Source: Heterobasidion occidentale
Taxonomy: Eukaryota > Basidiomycota > Agaricomycetes > Russulales > Bondarzewiaceae
Reading direction: 5' to 3'
Length of the DNA stretch: 64,000 nucleotides
NCBI GenBank assembly: GCA_039111635.1
Contig: JBCAQO010000015.1
Location: forward strand, 310,001 to 374,000
Position numbers and translations under genes: made by a program. Shown piece by piece: positions 45,020 through 59,457 of this stretch; position 1 is the stretch's first letter; each line of letters starts with the position of its first letter. The notes beneath the pieces were generated by a model that ran no database searches, was not told where the DNA came from, and saw only the letters and a list, made by a program, of their open reading frames with translations.

Positions 45020-46673
45020 CTATTGCGGCAACAGATCTTCTGCAGTACACAACTGTTCGGAAGCTAAATCGGCGATGTCGACGCGCGGGCGTGACGCGTC
45101 ATGTTTGACGTAGGCGCGACTCGGCGAGAATTTCTGAGCGGTAGACTCGTCAAGTGTTCCTTGGATGGAGTCGGCGACAAGCCTCCCCAGCACTGGAAGG
45201 AACTGTGCAAACGAACGAGAATCAAAAGTCACATCGGTAGTGGAAAATTGAACACGTACCTTATAGGCGTGTCCGCTGCCCGAGGTCGCTAGCATCAAGC
45301 CAGCGTCTGAGGGGTAGTATCCTATCAGCCAATCTCCGTCAGGCGAATCCGTGTACCTGTGGGAAGAATAGGCATTACATGTAAGATGCTGTCTGATGAT
45401 ATTCCAACGTTCTTACCAGCACAATCGAGTACTAGTGAATGGCTTGAGCGCGAGTTCCGGGTATATCTGGCTTACTTGCTCGCGAAAGAATTTCGTGTTC
45501 ACCTTGGGAATCAGGAGGCCGTCCTTGTCATGAGAGAGGATTGTTCGTGGAGTCGACACGGTTTTCTTGAATGTGTTGTCGGATGCATAGTTAGTGTATC
45601 CCACAGCGTGCACGGCCATCTTGATGACATTGTCACTGTTCGGCTGAATTTTGGAAGCAGTTTGAGTTAGCGCCAAGCGAGATAGGATCTCGTACGTACA
45701 GGAAACATGTAGAAACCTGTCGCAGCAAAGTCGAGGATGACAGGGCACTGCCGATACCTCTCAGCTTCATCCGGAGTCAACTGAATTGTCACAATACTCT
45801 GCCTGCAAAACATACGTCTCGTGTCTGGATAATTCAAAGTAGCAGCGAAAGCTTACCCGGTAGCAAGGCAGCTAGTTTCGAGGTCAAGTTCGCTGAAGGA
45901 AGATGCTGTCCAAGACCCGGAAGCGATAACGACCAGATCGGCATCCATAATCGTCCCATCACTGCACTTGACGCCTGTTGTACGGCCATTCACCCTCAAG
46001 AGTTCCCTTGCATCTTTTGCTCCGATGACTGTGCCGCCCATAGATCGGACACGGTCGGTCATCTTGGTGATACCTTGTGTAGCGAAAGCCCACCCGCCAT
46101 CCCGATTCGAATATCCTTTCATACCATCCAGGGCCCCGATCTTGACGTCAGACGGAAACGCCGACAGAATGGCTTCACGATCGTCCAAGTTTGTGATGCG
46201 TGCACCTATCGCCACATCATTCGTGTACGAGTCAGACGTGTACACCTCGTCCGAGCCCAGAACAACTACCCCAGATCTGAACAGGTGGGTTGCAAACAAT
46301 CAGATGTTTGACCCCTAGTGAATAGAGATCAGGGCATGCAATATGAGAGACGTACTCGTGGTAGGTGTCGCCCCACTCTTCCACACCCTTCCAGCTCTGG
46401 ATTGCGTCGCGGGCCAGTTGAGTGTAGAAAGGGTCGGAGTAAGATGTCCGCACGACTTGAATTTCCACAGGGTCAAGACCAACTACGCAAGTCAATCGAA
46501 AAAGACGGCCCACTCTTATTTATATCGGTGCTCGCGGCATCAGGCGCAGGAAGGAATTCTGAGCGGTCAATAACTGTGATAGCCTTGAAGCCTCGTTTGA
46601 GTAGATGATACGCCGTAGATATGCCGAAACAGCCCGCTCCAACGATAAGTATCCTGTCGTCTTGACTGACCAT
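45020..46673 (-). CDS. FAD-dependent amine oxidase (sarcosine/fructosyl-amine oxidase family)
   Basis: ATG 46673 gives MVSQDDRILIVGAGCFGIST with the FAD-binding GxGxxG and AYHLLKRGFKAITVIDRSEF. A 58-nt intron joins DINK to IVRTSYSDPFYTQLARDAIQ. Further blocks are SGVVVLGSDEVYTSDSY, GWAFATQGITKMTDRVRSMG, GGTVIGA, DADLVVIASGSWTA, CPVILDFAATGFYMFP and KAVSTPRT-like segments, then STRLCWYTDSPDGDWLIGYY and LMLATSGSGHAYKFLPVLGR. The Cys of RLCW is at the place where monomeric sarcosine oxidase relatives bind FAD covalently. It ends EQLCTAEDLLPQ; no peroxisomal SKL-like end. Likely reaction: oxidation of a secondary amine or N-substituted amino acid, releasing H2O2. The substrate is open. Confidence 0.85.
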
Positions 46674-47291
46674 TGTTCTTCAAGAGGCGATCAATGATTT
46701 CTAGGGATCGAAAGGAGAGCCTCGTTGGTACCTTTTCGATTCGGCGTCGACTATTGGCTCATCGGTCCGCTGAGGAAACTAGATTGAGCCCGAATCGTTC
46801 CGTCCATGGTCACAATGTTCTAAGCTGTCCCGCAGGGACTCGCAGCAGGTTCTATCTGTTGCTCTTCGCCAGGACCCCGGCATACCGAACAGGAGGTATT
46901 GATGCGTATGGAAATGGCCCCGAAACGGGGGATGTCGTCGATCGCAGTCCGTACGGAATGGCCAGTATTACGGACGTGTTCAATATATGTTCCCCACGGA
47001 AGTAGGGTGTATGGAAATGAGGTATGATAGATTCGGAACTTAGCTCCTCAAGTTGGCGCTCCTAGGACTTGTCCGCGTCCCGTGCCCAAATATAAAAATT
47101 GTGGCCCAATCTGCCCGAAAAGTGCCTCCAGAGGGTATGACAAATTAAAATTTCTGCAAATTGAGCCCAGAATCATTCCCACGGACAAATCAAGGCTCGG
47201 CAAGCGGATCGACCCTCTTGACATACGACGGAGTCATTCTTCGCCGAGTTTCTGTCTTCAAGACTTCCTCTCGAATAAATCTGCGTTTACA
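46674..47291. promoter_or_regulatory. Bidirectional promoter region, FAD oxidase / Rad4
   Basis: 618 bp between two divergent starts. No clear TATA box. Its structure is inferred only from the gene arrangement. Confidence 0.4.
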
Positions 47292-50200
47292 ATGACAATT
47301 CACGATGTAGACGATTTGCACGTCAACCCAGACGATACCGATGACGAAGAAATGGATTGGGAGGAAGTTGCTGTTCCCGTCGAAGATTCCAACGCCGCGC
47401 TGCTCAAGAACATTCACGTCGAACAGGAACCCTCAACAAGGCAGAACATAGAGATCACGCTCCGGAAACATCCTTCAAAGCAAAAGATGAACAGAAGTAT
47501 GTGCTACCCACTATCTTTTGTGCACGAATACTCAGTGGATGTCGACACTTGTAGGAAGAAGCTAGGAGGCATATCGCACGCCGAACGCCTAGTGCGCATT
47601 GACTGCCACAAAGTGCATACAGTCGCTCTTCTGACAAATGCGTGGGTGCGAAATAAATGGCTCAACGATCCTTTGCTTCAGGTATGTACGGGCTTTGTGC
47701 CCAGTTCCCCACCATCCTTGCATTGAGGCGACGCGCCAATATCCTCTGCTCGCATGCACAATGCGTGTCTAGGCGCGTCTTCTCTCCCTGACTCCACTCA
47801 ACCTTCAAAACACTTTCGCCACGATTCATAAATCGCGCATACCCGATGCGCTGCAGCGCGGGACGATGTTCGAGATGGCCATGCTGCGCTTGGTCGAGTG
47901 GTGGTCCCAAGATTTCTTCGAAGTCGTGCTGTCCGGTCATCTTCGGAGCCGCATCTTTGACGACGTCCAGTCTGAACTCCTTGCTACCGGGATGGTCGAC
48001 CTCACAGATCAGAAGGGCAAGGGCAAGGGCAAGGCGCGTGAAATCGATTCAGGCTGGTTAGATGAGGGCGAGGTCGTGAAGAGCGAGAAGAGCCTGATGA
48101 AACACGCGTTGCAGAAATGGGGCAGTAGAGACGTGAGTGCTCAGTTATTTACGTCGCTTTGCAGGGCCCTCGGCATTCCTGCGAGGCTGGTCGTGAGCTT
48201 GCAGAGTGTGCCATGGCAAGCAGGGGAAGGTAAGCCCAAGACAAACCCCAAGCTGAGGGGCATGGATGGAAGGGATAAGGGCAAGGAAACAGCTGTAGAA
48301 GGGAGCGACCACGGTGACGAGGAGATGTACATGGAAGAGGTCGACATTGTCGCTACTGGCAAGTTTCCGGAAGGTGGAGAAAGACTCGACGGAGGATTCA
48401 TTCCACCGGAGGGCAAAGACAAAGGAAAGAAGAAGGCGGGACCCGTCATCAAACTCCGGGCCACGAGGAGCAAGGGACAGACTCTCAATTCAAGCCGGCC
48501 ACTCAGTGCGTAGGCGTTTCCGTGCTTTTCCCAGTCTATATTTATGTGAAGACAGCTGAGATCTTCTGATGGTTGCGTATGATGCCATGATGCGCCTCAC
48601 AGAGCCACCGGACCCTACTACCACCCCGCCTATTTTCTGGACCGAGGTGTTTTCACGCCCGGATGCACGCTGGCTACCGGTGGATCCCATACGAGCCATC
48701 GTCAACAAGCGCAAAGTCTTCGATCCCGCCTCTCCCATATCCTCCGCAAATGCGACGCGCGCCATCGCGCGCACGACCAGAGTCGACAACCGTATGGCGT
48801 ACGTGCTCGCGTTTGAAGAAGACGGTTACGCACGAGATCTTACGCCGAGGTATGCGCGGGAATACGGTGCGAAAGTCGCAAAAGCGCAGGCCGGGGGGAA
48901 GGGAAGACGCGAGTGGTGGACGAGGGTCCTCGGGATCGTCACGAGGCCTTATCGGCTTGTAAGATCATCTCTCTCCTTAAGACAGGCATGGTCCGTCAGA
49001 CTGAGCCCCGAGGCGCCTTTCGTCATTATGTAGCACCGAGACGACCTCGAGGACGACGAACTCGCCGCCAATCAAATCACCGAGGGCATGCCCACCACGC
49101 TCGCCGGCTTTAAAGGTCACTCCCTGTGCGTCTAAGCACCTTGCTTTCATTCCTCTTCTCCCCTCTCATCGACTGGTATAGATATGTCCTCGCTCGCCAC
49201 CTCCATCGCGATCAAGAGATCGAACCCAACTCGCCTGAGCTGGGGAAATTCCGCGGCGAGCCCGTGTACGCGCGCAGTGCTGTTCTGTCACTGAAAACGG
49301 CAGAGAACTGGATGCGCCGTGGCCGAAGTGTGCGCACCGGCGAGCAGCCTATGAAGTTCGTCAAGCAGCGTGCATCGACGGTCGGACGCAAGAGAGAAAT
49401 CGAGGTCCTCAGAGAGGCGGGTGCAACCGCCGATGGAAACGGCTCGGACGTGTTACAGGGGCTGTATGCCGAGAGGCAGACGGAGCTATATAGGCCGCCA
49501 CCTGTCGTTGATGTGAGTGCGTTTCACGGAACTGAGGTGTCGCTCGTGGGTGTTGGATAGCTAATCAAGTTGTCTCACCAGGGCATTATTCCAAAAAACG
49601 ATTTTGGCAACATCGATCTCTATGTCCCATCCATGTTGCCGGTTGGGGCAGCCCATATACCCAGTTCGTCTATTCTCTCCTTATGACTGTCGATACATGC
49701 GCTGACATGTAGGTACCATGATCGTCGATCTGGCAGACAAAGGCGCTAGCAAGGTCGCCCGTCAGCTGGGCTTCGATTACGCAGAGGCAGTGGTGCGTAA
49801 ACGTCCCCTGTCACCTAGAACATGTCTCACGAATAATACTTGACGTCTCGATAGACGAACTTTGAGTTCAAAAATCGGAGAGCGTTCCCTGTCATCACCG
49901 GAATTGTCGTCGCAGCGGAGAACGAGCAGACCGTTCTAGAGGTGCGAGTTTCATCCGATGCCCTAGTGATGCTACTGATGCTCTTGTGCAGGCATGTTGG
50001 GAACACGAGCACAACGCAGCAATCAAAGAACAAGCCAAGCGCCAAGAGGCGGTGATCAAGCGCTGGACGCGGCTAGTGCAAGGACTGCGAATACGACAGC
50101 GATTGCAGGAGCAATACGCTGGCAGAGGAGACGATCAGGGTCTGAGCAAGAACATCGAAGTGACAGTGCAAACAACAGGCTCCGTACGTCGACGTCGTTC

Positions 50201-50979
50201 AGCCTTTTTGGCCACCTGTTCTTCTGGTTTTACAATCGCATTTTCTGATTTCCCAGGACGCTCAAGCGTCGGGCGGCTTCCTCACGACAGCGGACGACGT
50301 CGTGCAGCATTACTCTCTGCCCAAGTTCCAGCACCCGATCCTCGACTCTGCACCGGACGCAGCGGCGGCACATCCCGGTCCTCAGCCTGGTCCCAGCACC
50401 GCGCGGTCAGCCTCGTTGGGCGATCGCGGGTCGCCATCGCTCGTAATGGAGACCGTCGACGACAGCGATGGCGACATGTCATCCGTGTCCATCCCACCAC
50501 AGCCGGTGAGAGGTGGCGCGCCCAAGTCCATGGCGGAGCTCGCGGCTTTGGATTCGGTGCATCAGAGTGCGGTGGGTTCGCGCGCGTCATCGACGGCGAT
50601 GGTCGCTCGGGATCAGCCTGCGGTCGCGGAAGCTGGAGCTTATCGGCCTTCGCCCGTCAGCGCAAGCAAGAAAGCGACGCCTCGTGGCAGGGGTGCGAAT
50701 CACGCCTCGAGCTCTGGGAAGAGCACACCGTCGAGAGCGAGGGGGCCACCGGCGAAAGGCAGGAAGAGGGCCAGGGCCGGTAGCGCGAGTGCCGAGTCCG
50801 ATGTCGTAGATGGGCCGAACGAGCCTCCGCCAACAAAGCGCACGAGGGGGAGAGCGTCAGCGCCGGCGCCTACGCCTGCTTCCGAGCGAGTTCTGCGTAG
50901 TCGTCGGGACAAGTCGGTCGCTCAACTCCAGCAGGAGCGGGAGCAGGATGAGGCTTACAGACGGGCGATTGAAGACTAA
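47292..50979 (+). CDS. rad4: Rad4/XPC DNA-damage recognition protein
   Basis: Recognises distorted DNA for nucleotide excision repair, with Rad23 in the nucleus. ATG 47292 opens MTIHDVDDLHVNPDDTDDEE, an acidic N-terminus. The transglutaminase-like fold begins with RLVRIDCHKVHTVALLTNAW and includes TIHKSRIPDALQRGTMFEMA, LFTSLCRALGIPARLVVSLQ and, after an acidic Lys-rich insert, FWTEVFSRPDARWLPVDPIR. BHD1-like: GMPTTLAGFKGHSLYVLARH, LHRDQEIEPNSP. BHD2: VYARSAVLSLKTAENWMRRG. BHD3: GIIPKNDFGNIDLYVPSMLP, NFEFKNRRAFPVITGIVVAA. The C-terminal tail is Ser/Ala/Arg-rich with KGRKRARAG, a possible nuclear signal, ending DEAYRRAIED. About nine introns. The insert between 48000 and 48510 is longer than usual and Lys/Gly-rich. 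Confidence 0.93.
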
Positions 50980-51142
50980 ACATCATTTTATTCGCAGCGA
51001 CTTTACATTTTTCGTCGTGCCTACATCGACTCTCGTTTTTGGTGTGTATGTATGGCTATCCGTGTGTATTTCGAGACGCGAGGGCATTTTCGCGTCAGCG
51101 AACGGATGTCATCCGGGATGAGAATCGGGGTAGAGGGGACCT

Positions 51143-53271
<2,129 letters not shown>

Positions 53272-53929
53272 CTGATTCAGAGCAGGCTTGCGGCGGACTG
53301 GACACGGCACGAGCGACTGGAGCGGCTGCAAGCAGAGCGTGGGAAACGCGGGCAGGGGAGGTTCAGATTTGATGGATCTTAATCAGCATGCGCACGCGGA
53401 GCCGAGATTGGGGTCAGATTCGAAAGGACGAGCGAATCTGGGAACAAGGTGGGCCCCTGAGAAGCGCCTGGCTGCGGGTGCGGCAGACGAACGGAAACAA
53501 AAAAGAGAGAGGGAAGTCGGGGGGAGGGTGGCTGGGCGTGGAGAGGATGCTGAGGCGAGTGCCGCTGTGATGCTGGGGCTGGGGGAGAGGCGGAGTCTGA
53601 ACGGGGGGGGGGTGCGCGCTCAGCTGGGACGACGATGGGCGCCAGTGTTGTCGTCTGCTTATGCCTGTTGTAGAACGCTCTCCTGCGTTATTTAACTGTC
53701 GCAGTCGCGTCCGTTAGCCTCCTCGCTTGCTCCCGCAAACCCGCCCCGGTCGAGACCCTCGCCACTCCTCCACTCCCATTTTCGGTACAATATCCGGCAC
53801 CTCCCAGCCACCGCCGCCGCATTCCCTTCCCTCTCCTTCTCCCCCTCCTTCTCCCTCTCTCCCCTCCCCTTCCTCGCCCTCACCCTCCTTCGCCCTCCTC
53901 TCCGTCCTCCTCTCCGCTCATGGACTCCT
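53272..53929. promoter_or_regulatory. Bidirectional promoter region, Trm61 / PAS protein
   Basis: 658 bp between divergent starts. The right 200 bp (53700-53925) are strongly C/T-rich on the + strand, a typical basidiomycete leader of the PAS gene. A run of nine G at 53602-53610. Confidence 0.45.
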
Positions 53930-55483
53930 CGCCCTGCGTTTCTTTCAGTGCGTATCCCGACCTGTCCCCATTTGATCTCTCCTTATCCTCTTCCGCGTCA
54001 CCCAGTCGGCATCGTGGACTTCACAGAGAATGTGCGGCGTTCATCTCAGTCTGCCTTCACGCTCCTCATCCGTTGTAAATTTCAACCATCCAGGCCCGCT
54101 GGGTGTTTCTGACCGAGTCCGTCAGCGACTTGTTGGGTGAGACTCTGCGGCATTGTCTCTGCCCCGGCCCCCAATTCATGCGTCCTAGGCTACGAACCAC
54201 ACGAACTCGTCGGCACTCCGTCCCTCGACCTCGTCCATCCAGACGAATTTCCTCAGGTCAAACTGCTTCACTAGTGCGTCTCTCCTTGCATCTTCCGCTC
54301 TCCGTCACCGTGTCCTGATCGCCTCTTCCAGTGACACAATACGACAAGACAAGGCCGCTGTCCTCGCATATCTGCGTATGAAGCACAAAGACCCATACAA
54401 GGGCTACATACTCTGCGCAATAGTAGGCTCTCTAGTCATCACTTCGAGATGCTGTTTTCTGACGCCAAACATCAAGTCTCGAACCGTCGCACATAACGTT
54501 CTCGTCGGTAGCGTGTCCTTTGCCGCCATGGGCCCAAAGGCCATGCACAACGCATCGACAGCCCAGGAAATCACTATCATCACCCCTTCAGCTACAAACT
54601 TCGAATTCAGAGTAAGCGCCCTCGTTGGGCGTGACTCTTTACATCGTGTACTCAAGCCCTTGCTCTTCCTAGCGATGGAACGATCCGTCACCGATGCCTC
54701 CCAGTCCCATCCAGGTGCCTTTGCCAGACTCCCTCACCGACCCTGGCTCGCCGGAATCGACTACTGAATCGACTGCAGACAGCTCCGCCAGCAAAGAAAC
54801 TCTGAAGGACGTCGAAGACGATGAAGACGAGGATGCCAAAGACAAGGGTAAAGACAAAGGCAAGAGCAAGGACAGGGAGGTTACGCCCCAACCTCCGGTG
54901 CCCAAGCCAGAACCTATCACCTTTGACCCTCTGCCGAAACAGTCTATCCGGACTGCGCTGATCCTGGACCGCTTCTCTCTGAGCTGTCCAATCATCTACT
55001 GTTCGAACGATAGCTTCCTCTCAACGACGAAAATCATGGGCCGTAGCTTCTTCGACTTTGTCATCAAGAGAGACGAGGAGCTCGTTCGCAGCTGGATCGA
55101 TGCTGTCAAAGGATGGGGCGTCAACGAGCGAGGGCAGCCGAGTGATGGTGGATTTGGCTTTGGAAAGTTCACGCTCTCCCTAGTGGGCAGAGATTCGAGG
55201 TAGGCGCGACGCTCAGCTTCGCAGTCAATGACTCACCTCACTGATGACGGGCGACAGCGATCGACACCCCGACCCGCCACCATCGCGACACCGCCACGGA
55301 CAACACGGCGGCACTGGCGCCAGGGATTCTGCAGCGCGATCCCACACTCATAGCGCCGCACCTGCGACAGCACGCCCGCGTGTGCGGACGCGCGGACCCA
55401 ACCAAGACCAGGAAATGGCCGTCGACTCCATCTTCTCCGCTCACTCTGACGGGCTCATGGTCATCCTGCGGCACGCTGTATAG
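53930..55483 (+). CDS. PAS-domain protein
   Basis: A small sensor-type protein; ligand unknown. ATG 53930 reads MDSSPCVSF, then after an intron IGIVDFTEN, and after another ARWVFLTESVSDLLGYEPHE. LVGTPSLDLVHPDEFPQVKL and LLHYDTIRQDKAAVLAYLRM complete the PAS core, with HKDPYKGYILCA. The following exons hold LVGSVSFAAMGPKAMHNAST, ITIITPSATNFEFRRWNDPS, an acidic/Lys linker, then TALILDRFSLSCPIIYCSND and IMGRSFFDFVIKRDEELVRS, which looks like part of a second PAS-like unit. The last exon after an intron ending at 55258 gives a His/Arg-rich stretch and EMAVDSIFSAHSDGLMVILR, stop 55481-55483. It resembles the white-collar PAS fold, but I see no LOV cysteine motif or GATA finger, so a light role is not supported. 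Confidence 0.82.
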
Positions 55484-57743
55484 ACTCGCAGTCGACGTCG
55501 GCTCGGGTCGCAGTCCTGTCGCCTGGTCCCTGTATTCTTGTTTTGGTTCCGTTCGTCATCATGTGCACTCCGTACGCGCCTGTGCTTTTTGTTTGATGTG
55601 CGCCTCATTATTGGCCATTTGCTATCCGTACCACCGCTGAATACCCCGTTCGAGCCGTCTGTCCAGTTACACCTATGTAGAACCACTTCCCTGTCTATCT
55701 CTATCGCTATGCGCTTGCCTTCCCTGTCCACGACTCGCCATCCTCCTCTCTGTACATGTAGGTTCCCCCGTCGGTCCCCGTGTCGTATGCGAACTGTTTT
55801 TTTTTCGCAATTGCAATCAATGTCATTTAACGTGTTCCACCCCAATTTGCCTTGCGCGCTAGTGCCCAGCATGCTCGGTGGTGTGTCATGGGTGTCCCTA
55901 TTCAGCTCAGCGCCGGGCGCGCGCTCTCCCCTGCGCAGATCTGCTTCGAGCGTGTGGATCTCGTCTCCCGAACAGCGGCACGCTAGCCCGCGAACGTCGA
56001 ACGCGCCCGTTGACAGGAGGCAGCGCCTCCTCTTCCGCGGTAAGCAGGTAGATCTTGAGAGATGCACGCTGCGGGCCAATACAAATCAGTGGCGGTGCAA
56101 TGCGCTTGGCTGCGTTGCTCATCCTCGCTCGCTCATCCGCGCCGAGAAAGTCCACAACTCCGGACGGGCGCTCAATCGCCCGCAGGCATCCGCCGCTGGT
56201 TGGAAAGTTGGAAGGAACGACGCACGCGCAACCTTCGTAAGAACGTAGGTCGGGTAAGAACGAGGCTCTGTTCCCGGATGTGCAGGTGCCATTCGTTATG
56301 TTGTGGTTCTGCTACTATCTGTCGCAAGCGCTGAGGCCACCGCTCGACGCGAATCCGCGTACATGACCCTCGCAAGGTACGGCCGAACACGTTTGTATGT
56401 CCAGAGGCGCCCTGCGCGCATGCGAGATGCCATGCAACACGGCAAACGCTTTCTTTCCGACTTTGCCTTGGCACCAGCCGCGCGAACAAAACAAACGAGA
56501 CGTCGTCCGGGCGCAGCGTCTTCCAGCGCCTTCCTCGCTCTTCGCTGGACACGGAGAGAGATACAGTCCGCAGGAGATCTTCGGGGCGCTTGAGTCCGTG
56601 CGTGCCGTCGAGTAATCAAGTGTTCGAGTATTCCGGGGCGATCGGTGGGCCTGGTGCTTCGACGCGGGCTCCCGCGCGCCCAGGGCCGAATGGGGTTCCG
56701 CAAAGAGCTGTCCACGAGCGGGCGAGCAGGCGAGCTATTATTGCGTCCGTCCACCAGATCCTTCCACTCCAGCGAGCCCACCGAATCTATGGACCTCGAA
56801 ACGTCGGAGTCCTCCGAGAGCGTGGAACAAAGACTTGGTGGGCTAAATTTCGTAGGTCAATTCCAATAGGAGAGGACTTACTCCCGGAGTATGACGTCCT
56901 TGAGCTTCTTCTGTCAAAAGACAGACGGGTCGGGCACACACGAGTTCTGAAATGGGAACGCGACCGAAACGATACTGCAGCCGTGCAGCCGTTCAGTCGA
57001 GCGAGGGGCGACGGAAGAAAGGTCTTGTTCTGATGGCGTAGTGACGATGCCTCTGCGGGACTGAGTATCTGACCCCTGAGTGACAACAGGCCAAACTCGG
57101 CGGAGGAGCTGTCTGGTCTCACGAGCAATGTATCAGCGTCGACGGTGCGACGGTGCGCGGGAGCACTGGCGACTCAAGCTTCGGAATGAGGATGGCGAGA
57201 TGGCCTATATACGCCTAGTATGATACCGTAGACTGCTGCACTGCGGTGACACACATCAGAATCAGGATCCCCCATGCGGTTATTGCTGACCTATTTTAAC
57301 TGCTCTACATCGAGCTCTGTCATTGCGGGGTGGATCACTGACACTGATACGCAGAGGTCCTGTTCGATCTCGTTTCGATAGAAGGAGGTTGGCAGAGTGT
57401 TGGCAGTCCTCGGTTCATCCGTTTCTGAAGTGGATCATAGGACTTGGAACGCAGCGACCGCGCTGTCGGCTATGGCTCCAAGTTCGAACATAGACGGATA
57501 CGGGAATAGCTCTGACTGGCTTTACTCTCTAGAGCCATGATGCATGCAGAGTTGAAGCTTGATATTTGAGGTCGAATTCATTTTGGTGCAGTAGAAAGAG
57601 GTGGAAAGCCGTTCTCGAGTTCCAGGGGTCTCCGATCGCGATTGCCCGTGAAAATTCGCCAAAGCAACTTGAAGCGCTTCGGACTTCGCCAACGCGTCTG
57701 CTTGTTTATCTGTACATATTCGCCTCGAACATCTGGCCTCAGG
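55484..57743. other. Intergenic, no supported gene
   Basis: 2.3 kb with ORFs of 70-240 codons on both strands, all Arg/Ser-rich shadows. The pieces I checked could not be joined or recognised. It should include the 3' end of the PAS gene and the promoter of Mde1. Confidence 0.4.
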
Positions 57744-58833
57744 ATGTCTGCTCAAAATCAGGACGATGCTTTGATCACCTCCAGCGACCCCCTGCATGCA
57801 AGAGCCCTTCTTTCGACTTCCGGAGAGCTGATCCTGATCGATCCTCCAGCCCGCGAACCTCATCCCCGAGCTCTGTAAAGGTTTCTACAACCTCGGATGG
57901 GTGACGGGAACCGGCGGCGGTATCAGCATCCGAGTCGGGTGAGTGTCCCTGCTCACATCCCGCTGCCATTGACCGCTGACAATGGACGTGCGCACCAGCG
58001 ATAAAGTGTACATCGCGCCCTCCGGAGTGCAGAAAGAACGGATCCAGCCGATCCACATCTTCGTCCTTCCATACCCGCAGTCACTAACGCCCGACAACGA
58101 TCGGCGGTTCCTCCGCAGGCCCACCGCGACGCTCAAGGAGTCCGCCTGCACACCGCTTTCTGGAACGCCTTTGACTTGCGATCTGCGGGCAGCTGCATCC
58201 ACACGCACTCTCAAAACGCCGTGCTCGCCACGCTTCTCTGGACAGGACCCGTGTTCAAGATTTCTCATCAGGTCAGTGGTCCTGCTTCGCGCTGTGCATC
58301 GCGGTCGGATACTCATAACCGCGTTTCTTTGGATGACGTTTGATAGGAGGCGAGTGCTTGTCTTCGAGGTCAGAATCACAAATAAAGTGGGTTGCTACAG
58401 ATGATCAAGGGCGTCCGGATCGGCGGCACTGGACAAGCGCTGTCGTACCTCGACACGCTCGAAGTCCCCATCATCGAGAACACTCCAAACGAGGAGGATC
58501 TCAAGGACAGCATGGCCGAAGCCATGATCAAATACCCCGCTGCCGCAGGAGTCCTCGTCCGCCGTCACGGCGTGTATGTGTGGGGTACGCCCTCCGCGCG
58601 ACACTCTCGTGCAACGCCCACGCTAACCGCTCTCGGCTTTCAAACTTAGGCAACGACTGGGAAAAGGCCAAGACGCAGACCGAGGTCAATACAGTTTCTG
58701 CTTATCGACGCCCCGTGCGACGCTGATTTCTGGGAACCCGCTCTAGTGCCTCGATTACCTGTTCGAGATTGCGGTCAAGATGAAGCTGGCTGGTCTGCCC
58801 GTGCTGCAAGGAGAAAATGCCGTCACCGCGTAA
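57744..58833 (+). CDS. mde1: Methylthioribulose-1-phosphate dehydratase (methionine salvage)
   Basis: Zn-dependent class II aldolase-fold enzyme that dehydrates MTRu-1-P to diketo-MTP-1-P. ATG 57744: [18 protein letters not shown], then [20 protein letters not shown] after an intron that must use a GC donor (57798-57849). Next [58 protein letters not shown] (zinc His-x-His), [13 protein letters not shown], then [32 protein letters not shown] (third zinc His), [31 protein letters not shown], stop 58831. In the family, HQ is followed by Glu (HQEMIKG), the catalytic acid; here it would need a 3-nt exon GAG at 58347-58349. A base is missing in the T-run 58157-58159 between TPL and WNAF. Confidence 0.9.
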
Positions 58834-59457
58834 TGCGCATGTCGGTACATGAAATCAGACGGAAATATAGGAATTGCATTCTCCCATAGCAGAGTCGTCG
58901 GTGCCGCAACACGGCTTCAATAGCCCTTGAAGCAGACAACCCGACGTAGCGGTGTGGGTGCTCGTGCGACGATATGGTCAGATCAAGAGCACAAACGGTT
59001 CGTTCGGGGCTGGTGTCTGCATTTTGGACCCAGCGTCTTGTATCTGACAATTTGGAATACGAAGGTCGCCGTATCGCCTGCTGATGTATTTGTGGGCTCG
59101 CGTGCGACTGCGGCATAGTTCAAACACCCGAAACTCCTCAGCCAAGTACAGATCTTTCGGCACGATTTGTCGGAGAAACCACGGCATACTTATCGTCGCC
59201 TTTCTACAAGACTCAACAGAAGGAATGCAACGATGAGGTCTCCGACCAGTCTGAAATGCAGACCGAGCTAGAACTTCGCGCTTGTGCGGGTACCGCTGCT
59301 CCTCTCCCTTGCCTCACATCCTCGTTCAGTTTACAAAGATGACCGCCTGATATATCTTTGCTAGCACGTCAGCCGCACAAGAAGTTAGGCATAGAAGTAA
59401 GGTTAAGAAATTGTTCACAGGGTGCAAATATACAACATCACTCTATCTCCGATCTCC
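58834..59457. other. Convergent 3' intergenic region
   Basis: Between the stops of mde1 and the amidase gene. Short ORFs only; nothing recognised. Confidence 0.5.

Noticed and set aside
53930..55483. White-collar light receptor
   Set aside because: PAS fold only; no LOV GRNCRFLQ-type cysteine motif and no GATA zinc finger are visible.
55441..56248. Overlapping 212- and 236-codon ORFs after the PAS gene
   Set aside because: They lie on both strands over a 3' flank, are Arg/Ser-rich, and have no recognisable domain.
56850..57033. Forward ORF with EDLLPEYDVLELLL, like the start of bacterial RadC
   Set aside because: The match is one short leucine-rich phrase; the rest of the fold and the JAMM residues are absent.
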